A stretch of DNA of 64,000 nt from Paenibacillus alba (lineage in GTDB: Bacteria > Bacillota > Bacilli > Paenibacillales > NBRC-103111), in assembly GCF_013204855.1 (NCBI RefSeq), contig NZ_JABMKZ010000023.1:60020-124019 (forward strand), written 5' to 3'. The notes under the pieces were generated by a model, which searched no databases, was not told the origin of the DNA, and saw only the letters and a program-made list of their open reading frames with translations. Both the position numbers and the translations under genes were made by a program. This document shows, one piece after another, positions 1 through 8,732 of the stretch; position 1 is the first letter of the stretch; each line of letters opens with the position of its first letter.

Positions 1-459
1 GACGCAGCTCATTTCGTGTGTAAATACATAATCATAATGCGGAGCAAGCGAGGCCGTTTGATCGGTAAAATAAGGATCGTCAGCGAACCAGATCGCTGTG
101 CGGATTCCCATCTCCCTGACCTGATCCACATGACTCGGATGATCCGGCGGGAACACATGAAGTCCATTCATCACAAGCACCAGATTCGGTTGAAGCTCCT
201 GTGCCAACCGGAGCATGTCAGGCGCTGTTGCCGTAAATACCTCGCGTACGGTTTCTTGCAGACCTTGTATTATGCCTTGATCAATAGCGTCAAAGCCTTG
301 AACAATGAATAACACTCTGGCCTCTCGAAGCGGCAAGGTGGACGGCGGCAAGGCGGCAAGAACAGACTGGCATCGTCCCATCCGTCGCCCATGCTCAAGA
401 CCTGTGCGAAATCCCCGTTTCTTTCCTTCCGCCAAACTGACAGCTACCCTCTTGTTCAT
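1..459 (-). CDS. CgeB-like glycosyltransferase, N-terminal part (runs off window)
   Basis: An open minus-strand frame of 153 codons starts at ATG 459 and stays open to base 1, so the C-terminal part lies outside the window. A ribosome site (AAGAAGGTG) sits 5 bases before the ATG, inside the end of rfbD, whose stop is 1 base away; the genes are therefore co-transcribed. The protein has a basic start (MNKRVAVSLAEGKKRGFRTG), a predicted Rossmann-like half with VLFIVQGFDAIDQ, and the segment TAIWFADDPYFTD. That segment resembles CgeB/DUF3880-type glycosyltransferases of Bacillus and Paenibacillus spores. Its place after rfbABD suggests transfer of a deoxysugar to a spore-surface acceptor; acceptor and sugar are inferred. 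The catalytic C-terminal half is not visible, so the family call is moderate. Confidence 0.7.
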   Translation of the reverse strand, partial: MNKRVAVSLAEGKKRGFRTGLEHGRRMGRCQSVLAALPPSTLPLREARVLFIVQGFDAIDQGIIQGLQETVREVFTATAPDMLRLAQELQPNLVLVMNGLHVFPPDHPSHVDQVREMGIRTAIWFADDPYFTDQTASLAPHYDYVFTHEMSCV

Positions 460-460
460 A

Positions 461-1333
461 TCACACCTTCTTATCCATAACAGCTTGAACATCATGGTCC
501 ACTTGCAGAAAGAAATTAAGCGCCGATTTCCAATCTCTCATCGGTGTAAATCCGTTGACTGCTATCGCTCTGTGCTCAAAGGCAGAATACATCGGTCTTA
601 CAGCCGGGGTTGGAAATAATTCCGAAGGTACTGCCTGCAAGGAGACATTGTCCATTTGCGCTACCTTTAGAATCTGTGCAGCGAATTCATATCGCGAGCA
701 TACGCCTTGATTGGATGCATGATAGATGCCGTACCTGTCCGTGTCTACCAGCTCTCGTATAAAGATCGCCAGATCCAAACAATAGGTGGGGGAGCCGAAT
801 TGATCATCAACAATCGACAGCGGTCCGCCTGATTTGGCCTTTTCCAAAACTTTCGTAACAAAATTAGCTCCTTTGGTGCCATACAACCACGAGGTTCGCA
901 CGATGAAATGCTTCGAGCAGGTCATTTTCACGAATTTCTCACCAAGCAGCTTGGAATGACCATACACATTGCCTGGATTGGTGTTGTCTTGCTCCTCATA
1001 AGGCGTCCTTTTGGTCCCGTCGAACACATAATCCGTGCTGATAAAAACCAGCTTGGCTCCGATTTGCTCACAAACCTTCGCAATATGCATTGCACCCATT
1101 GCATTCACTTCATAGGCAAGCTCCGTCTCCACTTCTGCTTTATCCACATTCGTGTAAGCCGCAGCATGAATCACGACAGACGGTCTTTCTTTGAGCAAAA
1201 TATCTTTCACTTGCTGCTCATCACTTACGTCTAATTGCTCCTTGCGCCAAGCCGTCACTTCATGTACGGGCTTGAATACGCGAAGCAGATCATAGCCCAG
1301 TTGTCCGCCCGCACCAGTTATTAGTATTTTCAT
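461..1333 (-). CDS. rfbD: dTDP-4-dehydrorhamnose reductase RfbD/RmlD
   Basis: This cytoplasmic enzyme makes the last reduction of dTDP-L-rhamnose synthesis, using NAD(P)H. The 290-residue length is normal. A nucleotide-binding loop GAGGQLGYDL lies at residues 7-16. The STDYVFDG segment and the short-chain dehydrogenase Tyr/Lys pair in VYGHSKLLGE lie mid-protein. It overlaps the 3' end of rfbB by 4 bases and is followed at once by the CgeB-like gene. The gene order rfbA-rfbB-rfbD matches spsI-spsJ-spsK of Bacillus subtilis, which make rhamnose for the spore coat. No rfbC epimerase is seen in the window, so the product could be a related dTDP-6-deoxysugar unless rfbC lies to the left or elsewhere. 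Confidence 0.93.
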   Translation of the reverse strand: MKILITGAGGQLGYDLLRVFKPVHEVTAWRKEQLDVSDEQQVKDILLKERPSVVIHAAAYTNVDKAEVETELAYEVNAMGAMHIAKVCEQIGAKLVFISTDYVFDGTKRTPYEEQDNTNPGNVYGHSKLLGEKFVKMTCSKHFIVRTSWLYGTKGANFVTKVLEKAKSGGPLSIVDDQFGSPTYCLDLAIFIRELVDTDRYGIYHASNQGVCSRYEFAAQILKVAQMDNVSLQAVPSELFPTPAVRPMYSAFEHRAIAVNGFTPMRDWKSALNFFLQVDHDVQAVMDKKV

Positions 1334-2334
1334 GAGTGATCGACCTCTTCGGTATCGCGATAGGAGCCGTCTGCAATACGCTCACACCACGTACGTTCTT
1401 TTAAGTACCATTGAATCGTCTCTTGAAGACCCGTTTCGAACGAATAGGAAGGCACCCATCCGAGTTCCTGTTGAATTTTACGGCTGTCAATCGCATAACG
1501 GCGATCATGACCCAAACGATCCGGCACAAAATGGATTAAATCCTCTGATTTGTTAAGCTCCTTCAAAATGCTTTTCACCACATCCAAATTCGTCCGTTCC
1601 TGATGGCCGCCGATATTGTACACCTCTCCGGGCACACCGTCTTGAATCACCCGTTCGATGGCCGAACAATGGTCTTCCACATACAGCCAATCACGCACAT
1701 TCAATCCATCGCCATAGATCGGAATCGGTTCATTGCGAATTGCGCGAGTAATAATGAGTGGGATTAACTTCTCGGGAAACTGCCGAGGACCATAATTATT
1801 GGAGCAGCGCGTAATCACAGCCGGGAATCCATAGGTCTCGTAGTAGGCTCTGACAATCAAATCAGATCCTGCTTTACTGGCAGAGTACGGCGAGTTCGGG
1901 GCTAACGCTGTCTTTTCCGTAAAAACTCCTTCATCCCCTAAGCTGCCATACACTTCGTCCGTCGAAATATGAACAAACTTCTTCACGTTGTGCTGCCTTG
2001 CTGCCGCAAGCAGGCTTTGTGTTCCGAGTATGTTGGTCATGACAAAATCACGCGGACTATGAATGCTTCGATCAACATGGGATTCAGCGGCAAAATGAAC
2101 GACCACTTCAACGCCCTTCTGCATCCATTGACTCAGATGGGCTTCATCACCAATATCGCCATGTACAAACTCATACCCAGCTTGCCCAACTAAACTTGCA
2201 ACGTTGTCCTTGTTTCCCGCATAGGTGAGCAAATCGACATTCAGCACGTGGTCCTGAGGATGATGCTTTTTCCAATAATGAATAAAATTGCTTCCAATAA
2301 ACCCCATTCCCCCTGTGACAAGAATCACGGCCAT
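1330..2334 (-). CDS. rfbB: dTDP-glucose 4,6-dehydratase RfbB/RmlB
   Basis: It converts dTDP-glucose to dTDP-4-keto-6-deoxyglucose, the second step toward dTDP-rhamnose. The 334-residue protein is full length. It has the NAD-binding motif VTGGMGFIGSNF near the start, HFAAESHVDRSI, the STDEVYG segment carrying the catalytic Asp-Glu pair, and the Tyr-Lys motif PYSASKAGSD. The NNYGPRQFPEKLIP segment is typical of the family. The ATG at 2334 directly follows the rfbA stop (2335), and the gene overlaps rfbD by 4 bases, so translation is probably coupled. It acts in the cytoplasm with RfbA and RfbD. Confidence 0.95.
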   Translation of the reverse strand: MAVILVTGGMGFIGSNFIHYWKKHHPQDHVLNVDLLTYAGNKDNVASLVGQAGYEFVHGDIGDEAHLSQWMQKGVEVVVHFAAESHVDRSIHSPRDFVMTNILGTQSLLAAARQHNVKKFVHISTDEVYGSLGDEGVFTEKTALAPNSPYSASKAGSDLIVRAYYETYGFPAVITRCSNNYGPRQFPEKLIPLIITRAIRNEPIPIYGDGLNVRDWLYVEDHCSAIERVIQDGVPGEVYNIGGHQERTNLDVVKSILKELNKSEDLIHFVPDRLGHDRRYAIDSRKIQQELGWVPSYSFETGLQETIQWYLKERTWCERIADGSYRDTEEVDHS

Positions 2335-3054
2335 CTAGCTGTCCTCCTTACGTAAAAATAGAGTAGCCTGAAAGAGTGATTCATGGGTCCCGGCATCAAT
2401 CCACCATCCGACTAGAAATCCATGAGATAATGAGCCCTCCGCTGCATAAACATTATTCACGTCGGTAATTTCCATTTCTCCGCGTTGGGAAGGGGCTTGC
2501 GTTTTGATAATGCCAAACACCGAAGCATCGAATAAATAAATGCCTGTCACGGCGTTATTGGAGCTCGGATGCTCCGGTTTTTCTTCAATTTGTTCAATAA
2601 CGCCGTCTTTCATCTTGGCCACGCCATATCGTCGAGGGTCCGTCACCTCTTTGAGAATGACCATAGCTCCCTCTTTCTGATGCTTGAAGGCTTCCATGAA
2701 GGGAAGCAAGGAATCTTCAAATAAATTATCGCCAAGCAGCACGACGAATTTCTCTCCAGCATGGATAAATTCCTCGGCAAGCGACAAGGCTTGAGCAATC
2801 CCTCCGGCTTTCTCCTGAAGCTTATAAGTAAGTCGGACGCCAAACTTGTCACCGCCGCCCAAATATTCTAAATACAAGCCTGCGGATTGTTTGCCCGTAA
2901 TTAATAAAATATCCTGAACGCCAGCTTTGCTTAATTTCTCAATTGCATATTGAATCATGGGCAAATCACCGACTGGAAGCAAATGTTTATTGATGATGTT
3001 CGTCAGAGGACGTAAACGGCTTCCGGTTCCTCCCGCCAGTACAACACCCTTCAC
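2335..3054 (-). CDS. rfbA: glucose-1-phosphate thymidylyltransferase RfbA/RmlA (short form)
   Basis: It activates glucose-1-phosphate with dTTP to give dTDP-glucose. I chose a GTG start at 3054, 8 bases after AAAGGGG, because the protein then begins MKGVVLAGGTGSRLRPLT, exactly where the nucleotidyltransferase fold begins. The frame is open to an ATG at 3114, but the extra 20 residues match nothing. The resulting 239 residues equal the short type found in sporulation loci (SpsI-like) rather than the approx. 290-residue enterobacterial type. Conserved parts include the pyrophosphorylase loop, HLLPVGDLPMIQYAIEKL, and the sugar-binding VLLGDNLFED. First gene of the rfbA-rfbB-rfbD-cgeB-like operon. 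Confidence 0.92.
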   Translation of the reverse strand: MKGVVLAGGTGSRLRPLTNIINKHLLPVGDLPMIQYAIEKLSKAGVQDILLITGKQSAGLYLEYLGGGDKFGVRLTYKLQEKAGGIAQALSLAEEFIHAGEKFVVLLGDNLFEDSLLPFMEAFKHQKEGAMVILKEVTDPRRYGVAKMKDGVIEQIEEKPEHPSSNNAVTGIYLFDASVFGIIKTQAPSQRGEMEITDVNNVYAAEGSLSHGFLVGWWIDAGTHESLFQATLFLRKEDS

Positions 3055-3200
3055 AAGACATACCCCTTTCCAAGCGTTATAATGGTGCATTGTCACATCC
3101 ACTTCTTTAATCATATGCTCCCGTCATAAACGGAAATTGGACGAATACCCCCGAATCCAAAATTGGTCATTCAACCACGGCAACTTGGCCTACAGGCACA
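3055..3200. other. Intergenic region upstream of rfbA
   Basis: About 150 bases between the rfbA start and the terminator of the large repeat gene. A promoter for the rfb operon is expected here or by read-through. I could not assign a sigma factor box with confidence. Confidence 0.4.
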
Positions 3201-3250
3201 ACAAAAAAACGGCTGGCTCGCACTAGCTGCGAAACTCGCCGTTTTTTGTT
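3201..3250 (-). terminator. Rho-independent terminator of the giant repeat gene
   Basis: ACAAAAAAACGGC (3201-3213) pairs with GCCGTTTTTTGT (3238-3249). Read on the minus strand, it follows the stop of the repeat gene at 3276 and ends in a T run. Confidence 0.8.
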
Positions 3251-3275
3251 CGTTTTGGGTTCATCCTTCGTTCCC

Positions 3276-6200
3276 TTATTGCTTCTTGCCAATCGCAATC
3301 CAGTTCACAACGCCTTGCTGATCAGGTGAGAACTTGGCCCTGATCACCGATATAATCGCACAATCGATGGATTTGTGCTTCACGGACACATAACAAGCCG
3401 GGTGATTCGATGTAGCTGTCAATACGTAATGCTCATCCGTGAATGTCTCTTCGAAGTTCAGAACCACCTCGATATGCTCATCCTGAATCTTCATATCGAA
3501 TGGCTCAAGTCCGAACTGCTGCATCACCTGCTTTTGCGATTTGGGCACTTGCAGCAAGCTCTCGGCGATTTTCGTTACAGCCAGAGAACCGTCTTCCACA
3601 TGTTGATTGCCGATCGCTCCCGGCTTCAGCTTCTCTCCATCGATGCTTCCGTCCGCCAGCTTCGCGCCTTCCACACTGCCGTCGCTGAGATGCAGACTGC
3701 TCACCGACCCAATCGCCAGCTTGCTGCCGTCGACACTGCCAAAAGCGAGTTTGCTGGTGTCAATGCTTCCGGCAGCCAGATGAAAGTTATTGACAGCGGC
3801 ATAAGCGAGCTTGCTGCCGTCAATGCTTCCCGCTGTCAGCTTCGAGCCTTCCAGTGCGCCTTCCGCCAGATGGCTGCTGCTTACGGCGCCGGCAACCAGC
3901 TTGCTGCCGTCAACGCTGCCTACGGCCAGCTTCGCTGCATCGACAGCCCCAGCAGCCAAGTGGCTGCTGCTTACAGCGCCAACCGCCAACTTGCTGCTAT
4001 CCACACTGCCTGCGGCCAGATGATAGCTGCTGATGGCGCTCGACGCCAATTTACTGCCATCAATGCTGCCGGCTGCCAGCTTCGCTCCATATAAAGCACC
4101 ATCAGCGAGATGATCGCCGCTGACTGCGCCGGCGGCCAGCTTGCTGCCGTCGACACTGCTCGCTGCGAGCTTCGCCCCATCAACGGCGCCATCCACGATA
4201 TGCGCATTGCTGATCGAGCCAGCGATGAGCTTACTGCCATCAACGCTGCCAAGTGCCAGCTTCGCGCTGTCTACAGCACTGTCAGCGAGATGGTAGCTGC
4301 TCACAGCACCGGAGACCAGCTTGCTGCCGTCGATACTGCCAGCGGCTATCTTCACACTGGTGATCACGCCGGCGGCAAGGTGATCGCTGCCGATTTCGCC
4401 CTCGACGATTTTGCTGCCGTCTACGCTGCCAGGGGCCAGCTTCGTACTCGTTACAGCACCTGGCGCGATATGATCGCTGTTGACCGCGCCCGACACCAGC
4501 TTGCTGCTGTCCACACTGTTGATCGCCAGCTTAGCGCCATTCACCGAAGCGTCTTGCAGATGCTCGCTGCCAACGGCACCCAGCGTTAATTTACTGCTAT
4601 CGACGCTGCCTTCCAGCAATTTGGTGCTATCCACAGCTCCCGGTGCCAGATGATTGCGATCAACAGCTCCGAAAGCTAGCTTACCTCCATCCACGAGATG
4701 ATCGGATAGATGCTCACGGAGAATCGCCCCGTTAACGACTTTGCTGCTATCCACGCTTCCTGGCGCTAACTTCGTCACATCCACAATGTGGTCAGCCAAA
4801 TGCTCGCTGCCAACGGCTCCGGCTGTTAGCTTGCTGCCATCCACGCTTCCTGTAGCCAGCTTCATCCCATAGACAGCATTATCCGCCAAATGATAATTAT
4901 GGACAGCGCCCAGTGTCAGCTTGCTGCCATCAACCGAGTTCGCCGCAAGCTTCTCATTGTCTACAGCTCCCGCTGCAAGGTGCTCATTATTAACGGCTCC
5001 AACTGACAGCTTCGCGCTCGTAATCGAGCCGGCAGCCAGATGATCATTTGTGACAGCACCTTGAACAATTTTGGTCCCGTCAATGCTTTCCTTCGCCAGC
5101 TTTACGCCGCTTACGGCACTGTCTGCCAGATGCTCCTGAGCGATCGTTCTTGCCGCCAATTTGGAGCCTGTAATAGCCCCGTCCGCAAGATGTTTGGCGT
5201 GAAGCGCCCCCGCCACAAGCTTGCTGCCATGGATGCTCTCATTCGCTAATTTAGCCGCGGTGATGGCGCCATCTGCAATGTGCTCACTATGGATGGCTTT
5301 ACTTGTAATTTTCTTGCCAGTCACACTTGCATCCGCTATCTTCACTTCTGTAACGGCATTCTCATCCAGTTTGCTGCTCGTCACCGCTTGGTCCTGAATA
5401 ATCCAGCTGGAAATCGCGCCCGCCTGCAAATGCTGGGTAGCTACCGCACCATTCGCCAGCTTCTCTTCCGTGACCGCCCCTTGTGCCAGCGTCTCCGTCG
5501 TAATCGAATTCTCTACTAGCTTGCTGCCTTGCAGGCTGCGATCTGCGAATATGCCCAGCGTAATGGAGCCCTGGGCCAGATGCTCAGAAGTTATCGCACC
5601 TGGCTTAATATGGAAGCCATCAATAATATCTTCTTGCAGATGGCGTGTTTCAATCGACATAGAGGCCATTTTACTGCTTGTGACGGCCTCTTCTGCTATT
5701 TTACTCGTTGTGATCGTTTCTTCTTGAACGTGCTGTGTAGTGATGGCTTCGTCCGCAATATGCTTGCGCTCAATGGCTTGCTCTGCAACCTGCTCCGATC
5801 TGACGGCCCGCTCCGCCAAGTGTTCCGTACGGATAATACCACGCTTCAGCTTCTCAGCAGCAATGACGCCATCTTGGAGATGCTCCGTACGAATCGCACC
5901 GAGCTGAACATGCGCTTCGGCAATCGCACCTCTAGCCAAATGCTGGGCGCCGATTATTTCATTCTGCAAATGTTCAGCCTGAATGGCCTGATCCGCTATT
6001 TTCTCAGAGGTTACACTGCTGTCTTGCAGTTTAGAAGCATCTACACTGTTGTCTGCCAGCTTCTCTTTGTGAACAGCGCCAGCTGCCAATTTGGAACTGG
6101 ATACAGAGCCATCCGTTAAATGCTTATTCTGGACCGAGTTGTGCCGTAAATGCTTTTCATCCACAATGTTATCTGCTAATTTATCAAAAGTAATAGAAGC

Positions 6201-8393
6201 AGCCTGCAGCTTAGCACTAGAAATGATATCGTCCGCCAAATGACCGCCTTCGATCACTCCCGCGTTGATATGCTTGCCGTCTATAATACCTTCGGCTAAT
6301 TTAGCCGTCGTGACCGATTCATCCTGCAGCTTCGCGCTGGAAATCACGAGATCCGCCAAATGGCCGCCTTCGATCACTCCCACGTTGATATGCTTGCCGT
6401 CGATAATGCCTTCGGCCAATTTAGCCGCGGTCACCGATTCATCCTGCAGCTTCGCGCTGGAAATGACTTTATTCGCCAGGTGATCGCCTTCAATCACTCC
6501 TGCGTTGATATGCTTGCTGTCAATACTACCTTCGGCTAATTTAGCCGTGGTCACCGATTCATCCTGCAGCTTCGCACTGGAAATGACATCGTCCGCCAAG
6601 TGGGTGCTCTCGATCACTCCCGTATTGATGTGCTTACCCTCAATAATACCGTGCGCTAATTTAGCCGACGTTATCGATTCATCCTGCAGCTTTGCGCTGG
6701 AAATGACTTTATTCGCCAGATGATCGCTTTCAATCACTCCTGCGTTAATATGCTTGCTATCTATAATACCTTCGGCTAATTTAGCCGTCGTTACTGATTC
6801 ATCCTGCAGCTTCGCGCTGGAAATCACCCGATCTGCCAAATGATCGCTTTCAACCACTCCCGCGTTGATATGCTTGCTGTCAATAATGCCTTCCGCTAAT
6901 TTATCCGTAGTCACCGATTCATCCTGCAGCTTCGCACTGGAAATCACTCGATTCGCCAAATGAGCGCTTTCGATCACGCCAGAGTTGAGATGCTTGCTGT
7001 CGATAATACCTTTGGCTAATTTAGCCGCGGTGATTGATTCGTCTTGCAGCTTCGCACTGGAAATCACTTGATCCGCCAAATGGCTGCCTTGGACTGCTCC
7101 AGGTTTAATGTGCTTGCTTTCGACGATCAGTTCAGCCAATTTAGCGTTTGTAATCGCACCATCCAGAAGCAGCAATGTGTGAATCGCACCATCCGTGATA
7201 TGTTCAGCTTGAATCGCCTGTGGAGCGATATGATATCCGGTTACCGCAGCCTCCGCCATGTGATCGCCATGGATAGATGCTTTCGATAGATGCTTCGCTT
7301 CAACAGATTGTCTGGCCAGCTTCTGACTTGTAACCGCTTGATCTGCCAATTCATTCACGGTCACAGATCGAGGAACCAATTTATCTGTTGTAATGGATTC
7401 TTGTTGCAGATGAAAGTTCTCAATAGCACCGTCCGCGATATGTGTCCCGTCAATTTGGCCTGGAGCTATGCTTCGTGCCTGCACACTGCCGTCAGCCAAA
7501 TGTTCATTGAATATGCTTTGCGGTTGAAAATGAACGGAAGTGATGCTGCCATTGGCTATCTTTTCTTCCGTAACCGATTGATCTCTCAGTTTATCAGTGG
7601 TAATGGAGGCATCCGTCAGCTTTGCTGTATCAATGCTGTAGTTGCCTATATGCTTTGCCTGTACAGCCCCGCTATGGAGTTTCTCCGAAGTAATCGCTTG
7701 ATTGTCAATCAGCTCAGTGGTAATGATCAGTTCTGATAAATGCTGAGAAAGAATCGAGCCATTCGCTATTTTCAGCGAATCAATGGTTTGATCGGCAAGT
7801 TTATCTGCGGTAATGCTGTTATCAAGCAGCTTGCTGCCCGGTATGGAATGGTCTTGTATTTTGTCCCCTGCAATACTTTGACTTGCCACATGCTCATCAT
7901 GAATCGCGCCATCGGCAATTTTATCCCGGGTTACACTGGCTGGAGCCAACTTGGAGTGCTCAATCGCGAAATCCTTGATCGCTCGGGAACCAATGCTTAG
8001 CGGCTTTATTTTGCTTTCATCAACAGAACGGCTGGCTATTTTCTCCGACGTGACCGCTTCTTCCACGATATCATCCGTATACACAACCGGGTTAATGAAT
8101 TTACCTGTTTTGCGTTCAGAAAGTAATAAGAGCGGTGGGGCCGGAGTTGAGGTTGTTGATAAATTAGCTACTTTTGAAGATTTTACACTTTCCACAAGAG
8201 GAACCTTTCCCGTCATTTTAGGCTGCGGCTGTGGCTGAGATTCGACCGCCATAACCTTCGGAGGGGATTCTGCTTTATCCTGCTTGGCTGGATCAGGCAG
8301 TGGTTCATTATCGTCAAGCCATTTTAACTCGTTCGTACTGGAGTTCACTTTTTGCACATAAGGCCTTACTCTGCTGCTCTTACGCTTACTCAT
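3276..8393 (-). CDS. Giant surface-fibre-like protein of decapeptide repeats with a C-terminal WIAIG tail
   Basis: A 1705-residue protein. I chose ATG 8393 (MSKRKSSRVRPYV) because GGAGAGGAG lies just before it; the frame stays open to 8612 without a comparable site. Residues 1 to about 120 are hydrophilic, Lys/Ser/Pro-rich and have no signal peptide. From about residue 125 to 1600 it is a ten-residue repeat: hydrophobic at position 3 (I/V), then K or H followed by L/I/A, as in GSVDGSKLAAGAVSGDHLAD. Units with KL and HL alternate, giving a 20-residue period. Residues about 420-740 form eight nearly identical 40-residue super-repeats. The last 100 residues are non-repetitive and end NWIAIGKKQ; this resembles the WIAG-tail domain I recall from Paenibacillus repeat proteins. 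A beta-solenoid or trimeric fibre is inferred. Lack of a signal peptide and neighbouring rfb, CgeB-like and YheC/D-like genes fit deposition on the spore from the mother cell. Function is unknown. Confidence 0.85.
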   Translation of the reverse strand: MSKRKSSRVRPYVQKVNSSTNELKWLDDNEPLPDPAKQDKAESPPKVMAVESQPQPQPKMTGKVPLVESVKSSKVANLSTTSTPAPPLLLLSERKTGKFINPVVYTDDIVEEAVTSEKIASRSVDESKIKPLSIGSRAIKDFAIEHSKLAPASVTRDKIADGAIHDEHVASQSIAGDKIQDHSIPGSKLLDNSITADKLADQTIDSLKIANGSILSQHLSELIITTELIDNQAITSEKLHSGAVQAKHIGNYSIDTAKLTDASITTDKLRDQSVTEEKIANGSITSVHFQPQSIFNEHLADGSVQARSIAPGQIDGTHIADGAIENFHLQQESITTDKLVPRSVTVNELADQAVTSQKLARQSVEAKHLSKASIHGDHMAEAAVTGYHIAPQAIQAEHITDGAIHTLLLLDGAITNAKLAELIVESKHIKPGAVQGSHLADQVISSAKLQDESITAAKLAKGIIDSKHLNSGVIESAHLANRVISSAKLQDESVTTDKLAEGIIDSKHINAGVVESDHLADRVISSAKLQDESVTTAKLAEGIIDSKHINAGVIESDHLANKVISSAKLQDESITSAKLAHGIIEGKHINTGVIESTHLADDVISSAKLQDESVTTAKLAEGSIDSKHINAGVIEGDHLANKVISSAKLQDESVTAAKLAEGIIDGKHINVGVIEGGHLADLVISSAKLQDESVTTAKLAEGIIDGKHINAGVIEGGHLADDIISSAKLQAASITFDKLADNIVDEKHLRHNSVQNKHLTDGSVSSSKLAAGAVHKEKLADNSVDASKLQDSSVTSEKIADQAIQAEHLQNEIIGAQHLARGAIAEAHVQLGAIRTEHLQDGVIAAEKLKRGIIRTEHLAERAVRSEQVAEQAIERKHIADEAITTQHVQEETITTSKIAEEAVTSSKMASMSIETRHLQEDIIDGFHIKPGAITSEHLAQGSITLGIFADRSLQGSKLVENSITTETLAQGAVTEEKLANGAVATQHLQAGAISSWIIQDQAVTSSKLDENAVTEVKIADASVTGKKITSKAIHSEHIADGAITAAKLANESIHGSKLVAGALHAKHLADGAITGSKLAARTIAQEHLADSAVSGVKLAKESIDGTKIVQGAVTNDHLAAGSITSAKLSVGAVNNEHLAAGAVDNEKLAANSVDGSKLTLGAVHNYHLADNAVYGMKLATGSVDGSKLTAGAVGSEHLADHIVDVTKLAPGSVDSSKVVNGAILREHLSDHLVDGGKLAFGAVDRNHLAPGAVDSTKLLEGSVDSSKLTLGAVGSEHLQDASVNGAKLAINSVDSSKLVSGAVNSDHIAPGAVTSTKLAPGSVDGSKIVEGEIGSDHLAAGVITSVKIAAGSIDGSKLVSGAVSSYHLADSAVDSAKLALGSVDGSKLIAGSISNAHIVDGAVDGAKLAASSVDGSKLAAGAVSGDHLADGALYGAKLAAGSIDGSKLASSAISSYHLAAGSVDSSKLAVGAVSSSHLAAGAVDAAKLAVGSVDGSKLVAGAVSSSHLAEGALEGSKLTAGSIDGSKLAYAAVNNFHLAAGSIDTSKLAFGSVDGSKLAIGSVSSLHLSDGSVEGAKLADGSIDGEKLKPGAIGNQHVEDGSLAVTKIAESLLQVPKSQKQVMQQFGLEPFDMKIQDEHIEVVLNFEETFTDEHYVLTATSNHPACYVSVKHKSIDCAIISVIRAKFSPDQQGVVNWIAIGKKQ
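6181..7140 (-). repeat. Eight tandem 120-bp repeats inside the giant gene
   Basis: Eight consecutive copies with an exact 120-base spacing (each encodes VISSAKLQDES plus about 29 more residues). The copies carrying the shared core begin near 6181, 6301, 6421, 6541, 6661, 6781, 6901 and 7021. They are much more alike at DNA level than the flanking 30/60-base repeats. This suggests recent expansion or gene conversion, and copy number may vary between strains. Confidence 0.85.
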
Positions 8394-8732
8394 AGACTCC
8401 TCTCCATTCTCCCAAGAATTAGTCACTTGTAACATATTCAGTCCACGCCCGATAGGTACGCTAGCCTGTAAAAATGTGCACCAACCCAGAGAAATGGCCG
8501 AATCCACCAGGTATTCCGCAACTCCTTCCCTATTGAGGCTTCGGATAACTTGTTCGATCCCATCAGCACTGCTATCTAAACAAGTGCGGATTATGAGCAA
8601 AATCCTAGGCATCTATGCCCCTGTTGTCCTGTTCTATCAGCATCTGTACAAACCAGCAACCCTGCTTCTCCATAAGCTGAGAAGAAGTTCCAAATCTGAA
8701 CCCAAGCTCCAAATGGAAAAGGAGGGAAGCTG
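8394..8732. promoter_or_regulatory. Divergent intergenic region between repeat gene and ATP-grasp gene
   Basis: 339 bases separate the two divergent starts, so promoters for both must lie here. The minus frame stays open from 8393 to 8612 and a plus frame from 8476 to 8733, but neither has a ribosome site or recognisable product. I saw no box I can assign with confidence; sporulation sigma sites are expected from context only. Confidence 0.5.

Noticed and set aside
3375..8238. Many plus-strand open frames opposite the giant repeat gene, up to 239 residues
   Set aside because: They are antisense shadows of the 30/60/120-base repeats, which keep stops out of several frames. They lack ribosome sites and match nothing.
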